A stretch of 64,000 nucleotides of DNA, taken from contig JADCRZ010000017.1 in NCBI GenBank assembly GCA_015069695.1, positions 1-64,000 of the forward strand, given 5' to 3'. This stretch comes from Williamsia sp. (GTDB lineage: Bacteria > Bacteroidota > Bacteroidia > Chitinophagales > Chitinophagaceae). Below are positions 55,772 through 64,000 of the stretch, in pieces. Within the stretch, counting starts at the first letter, position 1, and the number at the start of each line of letters is the position of its first letter. Under the pieces are notes generated by a model. It had not been told where the DNA came from and searched no databases. It saw only the letters and a program-made list of their open reading frames with translations. The position numbers were made by a program, and so were the translations under genes.

Positions 55772-57610
55772 TTGCTTACATTGATCAGGTTTATTTTACT
55801 TACCATCACCACTTCCACCATCTGCTTTTTGGGCGCACAAGCCCAAAGCAAAGCAATCCTTGAAGCACCCAGGGAAAGACAACTGCCCCTGCTCTGGCAT
55901 TATTGTACCGAAAATTATATTTCTGACAAAGACTCTTTAACGACCGCGCAGTTTTTGACCGACGTGATCAGGGGCGCTGATAGTTCCGGCAACGACCAGC
56001 TGAAAGCATATGCGCAGTATTTCCAACAATGCCAGAAAGTACTCTTCTCCCAATTTTACGAACGGTATTTTGTTCCGGAAAACCAACGGGCCATCAATAC
56101 CCTGTCGAAAACACAAACATGGGCATTAAAGAACCGCTATTATGATATTGCTGCTTCCTGCGAGAACTATATGGGCCAGGTTTACTACAAAGCAAACCAC
56201 TATGGTGCGGCCTTTGAACACTTTCTCAAAGCAGACAATGATTTTAGAAACATAGGCTACCAGCATGTACCAAACGCTTCCTATTATTTATATGTACTCG
56301 GTTTGAGTTTTTACCGGTTTGAGGAATATGACAAAGCGCTTGCGTATTTTTTGCAGGCTACCAACTATGGCTTTTATCTTACCCTCCGGGAAGAAATCAA
56401 CACCCTCAACACCATCGGGCTGATTTATGCGCTTAAGAATGAAGATGCCAAAGCCATCACTTTTTTCAGGAATACAGCGGCAAAAGCCCGGCAATACAAA
56501 GAGGCTGCCTGGATCGGCATTGCGTCCGGTAATATCGGCAACGTGTTGCTGCATGAGCACAAATACGACTCAGCCCTTTTTTACCACCGGATCAATTATT
56601 CCATCAATGGAAATCTATCTTCGGAAGCCCCCGAAGATGCGGCAAAAACAGCCTTGTCTATCGCAACGATCTACCTGCAAAAAGACAGGTTGGACAGTGC
56701 CCGGTTTTACATCACACGCAGCCAGGAACTGGCTGCACCCAAATACAAGGACAGTACAGAACGCCTTGAATTTGACCGCCGGCTGCTGGAAGTAAACATT
56801 GCCTATGCAAAAAAGCAGGGAGACCTGCATACAGCTTTGCTATTGACCGATTCCATTGCAATAACAGAACAAAACCTCCGCAGAAAGCTGGACAACAAGA
56901 TCCTGAGCAGGGCAATCGAAAAAACAGAAATCATTTCCCACAAGAGCAATTTAGCCTTGCTGGAGAGCCAGAATGACCTGCTGAAATTGCGTTTTTACAT
57001 TATTATAGCCGTTTTTCTGATCGTAGTCATTATTTTCCGGGAGAAATGGCTCAGAAAAAAACAACAGATGCAGCTGGATGAGAAAGACAAGCAAATCCTG
57101 CTCATGCAAAAAACAAAGGTGGAAGACAGCCTGGCCCATTCCAAAGAACTGCTCAACGCTTATGTAGATACGATCAAGGAAAAAACAACCATGATCGAGC
57201 GGCTGGAATCGGAGTTGAATGATTTAAAAAAGGTCATGAACAATTCGCAGGAGGGCGGACCGATTACCTCCAACCGGGAAAAGCTGATCATGAGCACCAT
57301 CTCCACCGACCAGGACTGGCAGCAGTTCCGGATCTTATTTGAACAGGTGTATCCGGGCTTCTCCCATCAACTAAAAGAAATGTATCCGGATCTTTCACCT
57401 GCAGAAAGCCGGTTCCTCTTCCTGGCAAAACTGGATCTCTCGCCCAGAGAGATGGCCGTGATGCTGGGTATTTCGGTTGACGCTATTCACAAGCTCCGGT
57501 ACCGCCTGCGCAAAAAACTCAATATAGAAGACACCAGCTTTAAAACCGTGATCCGCAAAATAGACGAACACGTACACGAAACAAAGATCGCCACCCAAAG
57601 ATCCAATTAG
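55772..57610 (+). CDS. TPR-containing membrane regulator with C-terminal HTH
   Basis: A 612-residue protein starting at TTG (no in-frame ATG upstream). A signal peptide (ILLTITTSTICFLGAQAQ) is followed by TPR-like helical repeats from about 30 to 390 (YYKANHYGAAFEHFLKADND, YRFEEYDKALAYFLQATNYG), a membrane helix at about 410-430 (YIIIAVFLIVVIIF), a coiled coil and a C-terminal HTH (SPREMAVMLGISVDAIHKLR). This arrangement is frequent in Bacteroidota, where the periplasmic TPR part senses a signal and the cytoplasmic HTH acts on DNA. Neighbouring LytTR and LuxR-type genes suggest a signalling cluster. Target genes are unknown. Confidence 0.88.
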   Translation: MLTLIRFILLTITTSTICFLGAQAQSKAILEAPRERQLPLLWHYCTENYISDKDSLTTAQFLTDVIRGADSSGNDQLKAYAQYFQQCQKVLFSQFYERYFVPENQRAINTLSKTQTWALKNRYYDIAASCENYMGQVYYKANHYGAAFEHFLKADNDFRNIGYQHVPNASYYLYVLGLSFYRFEEYDKALAYFLQATNYGFYLTLREEINTLNTIGLIYALKNEDAKAITFFRNTAAKARQYKEAAWIGIASGNIGNVLLHEHKYDSALFYHRINYSINGNLSSEAPEDAAKTALSIATIYLQKDRLDSARFYITRSQELAAPKYKDSTERLEFDRRLLEVNIAYAKKQGDLHTALLLTDSIAITEQNLRRKLDNKILSRAIEKTEIISHKSNLALLESQNDLLKLRFYIIIAVFLIVVIIFREKWLRKKQQMQLDEKDKQILLMQKTKVEDSLAHSKELLNAYVDTIKEKTTMIERLESELNDLKKVMNNSQEGGPITSNREKLIMSTISTDQDWQQFRILFEQVYPGFSHQLKEMYPDLSPAESRFLFLAKLDLSPREMAVMLGISVDAIHKLRYRLRKKLNIEDTSFKTVIRKIDEHVHETKIATQRSN

Positions 57611-57613
57611 CGC

Positions 57614-58360
57614 TTATTTCAGAAGCTTGAAATTAGAGATAAACTCGTCAAAATGACGGTGGCTGAAGAACAAGGTATTGCCATCCCGGAAGAAAACTTC
57701 ATGCGTCTGCGTGTTGATCTCGGCAATTTCTTTGGCATTGATCACATACCGCCGGTGTATTCTTACAAATTGTTCCGGCGGCAAAAAACCATAAAGATCA
57801 GCCAACGATTGCTGTACTACAAAACGCTGGTCACTGCAAAAGATCTTGCAGTATCTTCCCTCTACTTCAATGTATTTGATATCGTCAAACTGAACGCTGA
57901 CCAGGGTCGTTCCCTTTTTTACAAACACCGATTCGGGAAAGGTGGATGGCTTGCTTGACACCTCTGTAGCTGCTATTTCTGTCTGGTATCTTTCCAGTGC
58001 CAGCTCAATCGAAAACTGAAGCTCCGGTTTGTTAAAAGGCTTGATCAGGTAATTGTACGGATTGGCTGTTTTCGCAAGCTTGAAGGTGTCGTTTTCAATG
58101 GCGCTGGTTACAAAAAGAAAAGGCTTTTTCATTTCTTTTTTGCTGCTGATCTCCTTGCCAAATAACACGCCGTCCGGTTTGCCATTCAGATAAATGTCTA
58201 CCAGCGCAATGTCGGGCTGATAAAGAGAAAAATAGTCGAGCCCCTCCGACAGGGAAGTGGCGACAGCAGGAACTTCGTAACCGAGCTGGAGCAGGCTGTC
58301 TTTCAGGTAAGCAGCTTCTGCGGCATGGTCTTCTAAAATAAGCACTTCGATGGTTTTCAT
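57614..58360 (-). CDS. LytTR-family response regulator
   Basis: About 248 residues from the ATG at 58360; an in-frame start at 58483 would add a non-conserved 41 residues. The receiver domain has acidic LILEDHAAE, the phospho-acceptor Asp in PDIALVDIYL and Lys in NYLIKPFN. The LytTR DNA-binding domain follows (VSVQFDDIKYIEVEGRYCKI, FVRIHRRYVINAKEI). The partner kinase is not in the window. It ends 3 bp from the TPR-HTH gene, convergently. Two 16-bp direct repeats 21 bp apart lie 90-126 bp upstream, a spacing typical of LytTR binding sites. Confidence 0.93.
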   Translation of the reverse strand: MKTIEVLILEDHAAEAAYLKDSLLQLGYEVPAVATSLSEGLDYFSLYQPDIALVDIYLNGKPDGVLFGKEISSKKEMKKPFLFVTSAIENDTFKLAKTANPYNYLIKPFNKPELQFSIELALERYQTEIAATEVSSKPSTFPESVFVKKGTTLVSVQFDDIKYIEVEGRYCKIFCSDQRFVVQQSLADLYGFLPPEQFVRIHRRYVINAKEIAEINTQTHEVFFRDGNTLFFSHRHFDEFISNFKLLK

Positions 58361-58449
58361 TATATAGATGTTGATAGTGGGATTGTATGGGAGAGGGTGC
58401 TGCGGCTTGTCACTGCAAGGTATCAGTTTACCAATTAGCACAGGAAACA

Positions 58450-58486
58450 GGCCGGTGGACAAATCATCCTGGCCGGTGGACAAATC
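58450..58486 (-). promoter_or_regulatory. Direct repeat with 21-bp period, candidate LytTR binding site
   Basis: GGCCGGTGGACAAATC occurs twice, at 58450-58465 and 58471-58486, perfect copies with a 21-bp period. LytTR proteins bind direct repeats about 21-22 bp apart. The site lies in the 298-bp divergent region between the LytTR and MalT-like genes and could control either. Confidence 0.55.
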
Positions 58487-58658
58487 GCGGACACGCCTCG
58501 ATAAGATTGCCTAAATTTGAAGAAGGGATTCTTCAATACAGCACATCCAGACCAGCTGGAAAGATTTAGTTCATGCACACAGCAGTTTGATCGGAAGAAA
58601 GGGGCCGGCCGGCTTTGATACAACCATTTCATACAAATACTATTAACGTTCACCTGTT

Positions 58659-61256
58659 ATGGAACTTTTGGAACGTGCGCAGTTTCTTCAAACGTTGAGA
58701 AACGGCTTTCAGAAAGCCCTGCTGAGAGAAGGGCATAGCTTCTTTATTGCCGGGGAAGCAGGCATCGGCAAATCCTCCCTGATCAAAGCATTCAGGCAAG
58801 CGGTGGAAGACAGTTGCCAGGTGTATGAAGCGCTCTGCGATTCCCTGTTCACACCCCGTCCGCTCGGACCGGTATATGACCTGGCCGTACAGATGGACCC
58901 GGAAATGGCTGAAGTCTTTCGAACAACCCCATCAAGAACCGAGCTGTTTGCCCGTGTCGCGCAGGAGTTCGCAGCTGGCAACCGCCCCACGCTGCTTATC
59001 ATCGAGGATGTACACTGGGCCGATGAGGCATCGCTCGACTTCATTAAATTCTTTGCACGGCGCATCAGCAATACCTCCTGCTTGCTGCTGCTCTCCTACC
59101 GCGATGCCGAGATCACGCTCAACCATCCGCTGCGGAATGTTTTGGGTGAACTCTCACCCCAGTCCTTCAGCAGGATCCTGTTAACCTCTTTGTCCAGGGA
59201 CGCCGTACAAAAGATCGCAGCAGAAAAAGGATACAATGGAGAAGACCTGTTCCATGTTTCAGGTGGAAATCCTTTTTACGTAAGTGAGATGGTGGCCAGT
59301 TACAGTCCGGGCATACCGGACAATATCAAAGACGCCGTGCTGGCCGTTTACAACCGGGTAAAGCCCAACACCAAATCGTTGTGGGACATCTTGTCTATCA
59401 TGCCGGAAGGACTGGAGCACCGGTGGCTGGACAAAATAAACGGACAGTGGCAGGAAGCCATTGAGAATTGTTTTGCGCACGGCATTTTGCTGGTTAGAAA
59501 CAACCGGACGGTTTTCAAGCATGAACTTTTCCGGCGTACCATTGAAACTTCCCTCTCCCCTTTCAAGCGGCTCGAGCTGAACAAAAAAGTGTTGGAACTT
59601 TTTCTTGAAAGCTTTGAACAAAGCGGGGCTGTAGAGCGCATTGTGCATTATGCGAAGAACGCAGGAGAAAACGGGCTGGTGGCCCATTTCGCGCCGCTGG
59701 CCGCGCGGCAGGCTGCAGCCCTGGGTGCACACACCGAAGCAGCCAAGCTTTATCTTGCTGCCATCGAGTACGATCCTGACAAAGAGCCCGGTCATTTGGT
59801 GCAACTGTACGAAGCATACACCTATGAGTGTTATCTCACAAACCAGGTAAAAGAAGCGATCATTTACCAAACCAAAGCGCGCCGGATTTTGCAGGAGACG
59901 GGCAGTCCCGAACAGGTCGGCAATTGCCTGCGGTTTCTTTCGCGTCTTTGGTGGTACGATGGGCACCGCAGGGAAGCAGAGCTGTATGCCGTGCAGGCCA
60001 TTGAAGCATTTGACAGCCTGCCACCCTCCAAAGCAAAGGCGATGGCCTACAGCAATCTTTCGCAGCTCCGCATGCTTGCCGAGGACCTGCCCGGCTGTAC
60101 CGAATGGGGCGCCAGGGCCATAGACATGGCCACCCGGATCGGCGATGAAGAAATCCGCTGTCATGCCCTGAACAATGTAGGTACTGTGCGCCTGAAAGTA
60201 CCGGAGCTGCAAGGGGAAGGGCAAAAGATGCTGGAAGAAAGCCTGCGGATTGCCTTGCATCATCACTTTCACGAACATGCCGCCCGGGCTTACACCAACT
60301 TTATCAGCAGCAGCGTATCGAGCAAGGATTATAACCTGGCAGAACACTACCTGGAAGAAGCCATGCAATACTGCGGCCCGCGGCATCTTCATTCCTGGAC
60401 CGGCTACATGCTATCGTGCAAGGCACGCATCCTGCTTGAAAGAGGCAATTGGGAAGCAGCCGGGGCCCTGGCTGAACACCAGCTTTCGGGTCTGCATCAA
60501 CCCGGCATTGTCAGGCTGAATGCCCTTACCATCCGGGCCATCATAGAGATCCGCGGCGGAAAACAGCGTGCGCTGGACCTCTTGAAAGAAGCCAAATCCC
60601 TGGCCTTCCAGCTAAACGAGCATTTCCGGATCGTGCCTGTTGCGATTGCCGGGCTGGAATGGGAATGGCTTACAGGCCATCGCATGCTAACCGATGAGGA
60701 ACTGGCTATAACAGGCTCGTTGATAAAAGGCGCAAACAACACCTGGCTGAACAGCGAAGCCTGGTTCTGGCTGAAAAAGACAAGAGGCATTGAACTGGAC
60801 TTGCCGGCCTTGTATGAGCCTTACCAGTATTTGCAGGAAGGAAAGGGAAGCAAGGCTGCTGCCTGGTGGAAGGAGAAGGGCTGCCCTTATGAAACTGCGT
60901 TTGCGCTGTTCACCGGCAACGAGGAGCAAAAACGCGAAGCGTTGGTGATCCTGCAAACATTGGGTGCCGATGCGGTATACCAAAAACTAAAAAGCGAGAT
61001 GCGGTCTTCGGGGATCCGTAAAATTCCACGCGGCCTGCGCAGCAGTACCATGTCCAATCCGGCGCAACTTACCATCCGTGAGCTGGGCATTCTGCAGCTG
61101 CTCCAGGCGGGTGCATCCAACAAAGAAATTGCCGCCAGTTTATTCATCTCACCCAAAACGGTTGACCACCACATTTCTTCGATCCTTTTCAAGCTTGATG
61201 TACCCTCCCGCACCAAAGCCGTTGGCGAGGCAACAAAGCTGGGCATCTTAAAATAG
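58659..61256 (+). CDS. MalT/LuxR-type ATP-dependent transcriptional regulator
   Basis: An 865-residue protein. Its N-terminal ATPase has Walker A GEAGIGKSSL and Walker B LLIIEDVHWAD. A TPR-rich middle (about 330-750, e.g. AKLYLAAIEYDPDKE) comes next, then a LuxR-type HTH at the C-terminus (LTIRELGILQLLQAG, NKEIAASLFISPKTVDHHIS). It belongs to the LAL-like group of large signal-responsive activators. It starts 299 bp from the divergent LytTR gene, with the 21-bp direct repeat between them. Ligand and targets unknown. Confidence 0.93.
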   Translation: MELLERAQFLQTLRNGFQKALLREGHSFFIAGEAGIGKSSLIKAFRQAVEDSCQVYEALCDSLFTPRPLGPVYDLAVQMDPEMAEVFRTTPSRTELFARVAQEFAAGNRPTLLIIEDVHWADEASLDFIKFFARRISNTSCLLLLSYRDAEITLNHPLRNVLGELSPQSFSRILLTSLSRDAVQKIAAEKGYNGEDLFHVSGGNPFYVSEMVASYSPGIPDNIKDAVLAVYNRVKPNTKSLWDILSIMPEGLEHRWLDKINGQWQEAIENCFAHGILLVRNNRTVFKHELFRRTIETSLSPFKRLELNKKVLELFLESFEQSGAVERIVHYAKNAGENGLVAHFAPLAARQAAALGAHTEAAKLYLAAIEYDPDKEPGHLVQLYEAYTYECYLTNQVKEAIIYQTKARRILQETGSPEQVGNCLRFLSRLWWYDGHRREAELYAVQAIEAFDSLPPSKAKAMAYSNLSQLRMLAEDLPGCTEWGARAIDMATRIGDEEIRCHALNNVGTVRLKVPELQGEGQKMLEESLRIALHHHFHEHAARAYTNFISSSVSSKDYNLAEHYLEEAMQYCGPRHLHSWTGYMLSCKARILLERGNWEAAGALAEHQLSGLHQPGIVRLNALTIRAIIEIRGGKQRALDLLKEAKSLAFQLNEHFRIVPVAIAGLEWEWLTGHRMLTDEELAITGSLIKGANNTWLNSEAWFWLKKTRGIELDLPALYEPYQYLQEGKGSKAAAWWKEKGCPYETAFALFTGNEEQKREALVILQTLGADAVYQKLKSEMRSSGIRKIPRGLRSSTMSNPAQLTIRELGILQLLQAGASNKEIAASLFISPKTVDHHISSILFKLDVPSRTKAVGEATKLGILK

Positions 61257-61338
61257 GGAACGGCAGCGCCAAAATAAGGAAGGTTCCCTACTGCTGTGTC
61301 ACGCCGCTGCAGCAGCTTTGTGGCAACAAAATTTCATC

Positions 61339-61620
61339 ATGAAAAAGTTTATGATCGAAAGAAAATTACCGGGTGCCGGCAGCATGAGCGCCGAAGAATT
61401 AAAAGCCATCAGGGAAACAAGTTTGAGGGTGATAGAAGAACTGGATCAGCCCTACAAGTGGATCCAGTCTTTTATTACAGATGACGCGATCTATTGCATA
61501 CACGAAGCAGAAACAGAAAAGCAGGTACGCGAACACGCAGCCCGCTGTCATTTTCCCATCAACAGGGTAGAAGAAATCAGAATGGTCATCGGTCCCCATC
61601 CATCCATCGAAGGAACATAA
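61339..61620 (+). CDS. DUF4242-family small protein
   Basis: A 93-residue protein from the ATG at 61339 (MKKFMIERKLPGAG); an upstream ATG at 61318 would add seven residues. It matches the ferredoxin-like DUF4242 fold: FMIERKLPGAGSMS, WIQSFITDDAIYCIHEA, and ARCHFPINRVEEIR. Some relatives bind nickel; the residues are not decisive here. It is 82 bp after the MalT-like gene and may be co-transcribed. Function is unknown beyond the family. Confidence 0.85.
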   Translation: MKKFMIERKLPGAGSMSAEELKAIRETSLRVIEELDQPYKWIQSFITDDAIYCIHEAETEKQVREHAARCHFPINRVEEIRMVIGPHPSIEGT

Positions 61621-61679
61621 GAAGGATCACTTTGCGATTGCCGGAGCGCTTGCATCGTCGCTGTCTTTGCATTTGCCAT

Positions 61680-62174
61680 TTAACGTTGCATACAGGCAAA
61701 TATCTCTCCCGGCGTCATGGAAGCATCGATGAATGGAATGCCGCGGCGGGCAGCTTCTTCTTCCAGCCACGCACCCCAGACCACAACTTCATCTCCGTGC
61801 CTGTCCATATCGGGCCGGTTGCGAAGCGGACTTTTTAGCCGTTCCTTTTGCAAGAGGGGATCTACTTTCAGGAAATAAACCTTGTCAAACAGGTCAAACA
61901 CACCAAATACGTTTCCGGCACCTCCAAACAGAAAAACATCCGGGTACTCATGTAGAAAATGCTTCAGAAATTTTCTGCTCCACATAAATGCATATCCGTT
62001 TGACATCGCTTCCCGGGCACTCGAAGGAGCGGGCACTTTATGGCCTTCCCTGTTGTACCACGATGATAAACCAGCCACCTCATCTGCATCGAAAACCTGG
62101 ACACCGTTCGCCCGCAGCGCATTTGATACAAAGGTCTTTCCTGAACCGGAGGCACCGAAAACAAGTACTTTCAT
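61680..62174 (-). CDS. Small P-loop NTPase (adenylate kinase-like)
   Basis: A 164-residue protein beginning with Walker A VFGASGSGKTFVSNAL, then DADEVAG, and later GRPDMD-like Arg-rich lid segment (RLKSPLRNRPDMDR). It looks like a shikimate/adenylate kinase-like P-loop protein of unknown substrate, as often found in Bacteroidota. It is convergent with the DUF4242 gene and 90 bp downstream of the metallo-hydrolase gene on the same strand. Confidence 0.85.
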   Translation of the reverse strand: MKVLVFGASGSGKTFVSNALRANGVQVFDADEVAGLSSWYNREGHKVPAPSSAREAMSNGYAFMWSRKFLKHFLHEYPDVFLFGGAGNVFGVFDLFDKVYFLKVDPLLQKERLKSPLRNRPDMDRHGDEVVVWGAWLEEEAARRGIPFIDASMTPGEIFACMQR

Positions 62175-62264
62175 GCTGAAAGCTACTGATTTCTTGCTTC
62201 CCTTTTAAAAGTCAGGCAATCAGCCGGTATCACCTCTATCCAGGATGGCTGGACAAAAATGCGT

Positions 62265-63101
62265 TTACCCATGCCCGTAAATTTCCTCGTAGCGTGCAAT
62301 TGTACGCGTAAAGATTTCCTTGGCACCTGTATGTATCTTCTGCCATTCAAAAGCGCCGTACATGCTGTCGAACGCCAACGGATTTACAATACCTGCGATA
62401 GAAAGGATTTTGCTGACCGGCAAAGGAATTACGTTGGGGTAGCTGTACATGATGCTGATAAACTGGCGGCTGGGCGCGATCTGGAGTGTATCGCCGGCAA
62501 ATACACTTCCTTCTTTGCCGGTCTGCGGCGCATGCAGGATTGTACTGCCGGCAAAATGACCGCCCGTATGTACGATCTCCATGCCATCCCATAATACCTG
62601 TTTAGCACCTTCAAAAAACCGGACCCGGTCTGAACCATCCAGCACCCATTGCTTGTCGGCCTGGTGCAGGTAAACCGGGCATTCAAAAGCGTCCGCCCAT
62701 GCCTTCATGAGGCTGTAGTAATGCGGATGCGAAATGGCTATTCCCCGCAGGCCGCCTTTCGAGCGGATAAATGCAATCGTTGCTTCATCAATAAACGGGA
62801 TACAATCCCACAACAGGTTACCACCCGGTGAAACAACCAGGTGTGCAAGTTGCCCGATGCCGAAGGCAGGACTGATCCGCAGATCATACACATCGGGCAA
62901 GGGATTGCCAATGCGGATTGTATTGGCCCTGCTCATAGCCACATAGCTTGTCCATTTCTGACCCGTAGGCGGCACATACTGCCGCTCATCATTGCATATC
63001 GCACAACTTTCAGGCATTGCATCCTGGTAGCGCGTACCACATACCAGACAGATGTTGTTCCAGTCCGGATTTTCTACGTAATGGGTGGAGTTGTTTTTCA
63101 T
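62265..63101 (-). CDS. Metallo-beta-lactamase-fold hydrolase with N-terminal Cys motif
   Basis: A 278-residue protein. The N-terminal 40 residues carry CLVCGT and CAICND, a possible four-Cys zinc knuckle. The MBL fold follows: LLWDCIPFIDEATI, the metal-binding segment as SHPHYYS, HTGGHFAGSTI and SVFAGDTLQIAP. The usual HxHxDH is changed to HPHYYS, so metal binding may be single-site or altered, a pattern that also occurs in related MBL proteins. Substrate unknown. It reads away from the kelch-type gene. Confidence 0.88.
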   Translation of the reverse strand: MKNNSTHYVENPDWNNICLVCGTRYQDAMPESCAICNDERQYVPPTGQKWTSYVAMSRANTIRIGNPLPDVYDLRISPAFGIGQLAHLVVSPGGNLLWDCIPFIDEATIAFIRSKGGLRGIAISHPHYYSLMKAWADAFECPVYLHQADKQWVLDGSDRVRFFEGAKQVLWDGMEIVHTGGHFAGSTILHAPQTGKEGSVFAGDTLQIAPSRQFISIMYSYPNVIPLPVSKILSIAGIVNPLAFDSMYGAFEWQKIHTGAKEIFTRTIARYEEIYGHG

Positions 63102-63466
63102 GTTGTAAATATAGACAGGGGCTCACATACACTTCTTACCTTTTATAATACATAAAACCAGTTTCCAGAATAGGAATTTACCGTAGGGTAAAGAGCAGCG
63201 GTTTAGTTTGGTAATATGCACAGGATTTTGTTTAACCGCTTGAGTGTGGCCAACGACAGTTAGCCTGATTCCGCTGTATAAATAACCAATGGCGAAATCT
63301 TTTCTCCACCTCAGCATCAACGTTGGAACAAAAAGAACTGGTAAAAGATGCGTTGAAATTTAATTATAACCCCCATGCATCTACGAAACAGATAAGGACC
63401 TAAGGGGATAACTTTTTTCCTTGTCTGTTTAGCTTCTACTCAGTATTATTTATACATTTATTCCAT

Positions 63467-64000
63467 ATGAGACCAAAATTACTGCTGCTGTTTTTGCTCT
63501 TTTTGTCCTTTGCTTCTTTTGCACAATCCGGTTTAAATCAGTGGACCTGGGTCAAGGGCGACAATTACATACCATTCGAACCGATCTATGGCACACAGGG
63601 AGTGGCTGCGCCTTCCAACAAACCGGGAGACAGGCGATCGGCCGTTACCTGGACTGATACTTCCGGGAATTTATGGATGTTTGGAGGTGTTGAACAAGGT
63701 AGTTCCAATCCGTTGAGTGAGCTGTGGAAGTATGATCCATCAACCGGCTGGTGGACCTGGATCAGCGGGAACAACAGTTCTATAGCAGGCACGTATGGGA
63801 CCAAAGGGGTTGCTGCCACAGCCAACAGACCTGCAGCAAGGTACAGTGGTGCCGGCTGGACGGACGGTGCCGGCAATCTTTGGCTGTTTGGCGGCCACGG
63901 TGCTGCGTCGAACGGGGAAGTCTATCAGAACGATCTATGGAAGTACACCATCTCTACCGGGCTTTGGACCTGGATAGGAGGCGACAGCTCCAGCAACCAG
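63467..64000 (+). CDS. Secreted kelch-repeat protein (partial, C-terminus off the window)
   Basis: From the ATG at 63467, the frame stays open to the window's end (178 codons). The signal peptide (LLLLFLLFLSFASFAQ) precedes kelch-type repeats of about 60 residues, e.g. SGNLWMFGG, SELWKYDPSTGWWTWI, GNLWLFGG, and NDLWKYTISTGLWTWI. The next part is presumably more blades of a propeller, and many such Bacteroidota proteins carry a C-terminal sorting domain. The 365-bp gap before it (63102-63466) shows no gene or recognisable element. Confidence 0.9.
   Translation, partial: MRPKLLLLFLLFLSFASFAQSGLNQWTWVKGDNYIPFEPIYGTQGVAAPSNKPGDRRSAVTWTDTSGNLWMFGGVEQGSSNPLSELWKYDPSTGWWTWISGNNSSIAGTYGTKGVAATANRPAARYSGAGWTDGAGNLWLFGGHGAASNGEVYQNDLWKYTISTGLWTWIGGDSSSNQ

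Noticed and set aside
59259-60392. Antisense frame of 377 residues inside the MalT-like gene
   Set aside because: It is opposite a gene with complete ATPase, TPR and HTH motifs, and shows no recognisable domain itself.

Overview
The window looks like part of a chromosome from a Bacteroidota bacterium, most likely Chitinophagaceae (Chitinophaga/Niastella-like). The signs are two tandem SusC/SusD pairs, a one-protein hybrid two-component regulator, TAnnTTTG-type promoter elements, many lipoprotein and Sec signal peptides, a LytTR regulator and a TPR-HTH regulator. I saw no tRNA, rRNA, CRISPR array or intact transposase.

Layout. (1) 1-25285: a pectin utilisation locus. Two SusC/SusD pairs (minus strand) and a hybrid sensor/AraC regulator (10278-14702) sit beside a plus-strand run of esterase, GH28 polygalacturonase, rhamnogalacturonan acetylesterase, pectin methylesterase and a GH2 enzyme, then a convergent PL10 pectate lyase. 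A 36-bp motif (30/36 identical) lies exactly 17 bp upstream of a TAnnTTTG box at both divergent operons, and I read it as the regulator's operator. A 446-bp MITE-like element with 60-bp inverted ends sits between the susC gene and the regulator. (2) 22995-33168: a minus-strand run with a GH115 glucuronidase, a quinone oxidoreductase, an ABC ATPase, an ABC permease/M1-peptidase fusion and a small winged-helix regulator.

(3) 33638-55658: the most unusual part. A Sfp-type phosphopantetheinyl transferase stands divergent to a 3197-residue reducing polyketide synthase ending in a thioester reductase and a sulfotransferase. Downstream are three paralogous proteins of unknown function, the third carrying a 76-residue (Val/Ile/Thr)-Asp alternating tract. 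This third gene heads a very tight operon (gaps of 17, 10 and 4 bp) with a borosin-type (omphalotin OphMA-like) peptide backbone N-methyltransferase fused to a C-terminal beta-repeat region, a secreted-type repeat protein without signal peptide, and a 2-oxoglutarate/Fe(II) oxygenase. The simplest reading is a new kind of peptide- or protein-modifying locus; whether the PKS belongs to it is open. A DUF4239-type membrane protein after it is split by a frameshift in a run of ten A.

(4) 55772-64000: regulators (TPR-HTH, LytTR, LuxR/MalT-like ATPase), then small housekeeping-like genes (DUF4242, P-loop kinase-like, metallo-beta-lactamase fold) and the start of a secreted kelch-repeat protein.

All functional names come from reading motifs by eye; no database search was run.
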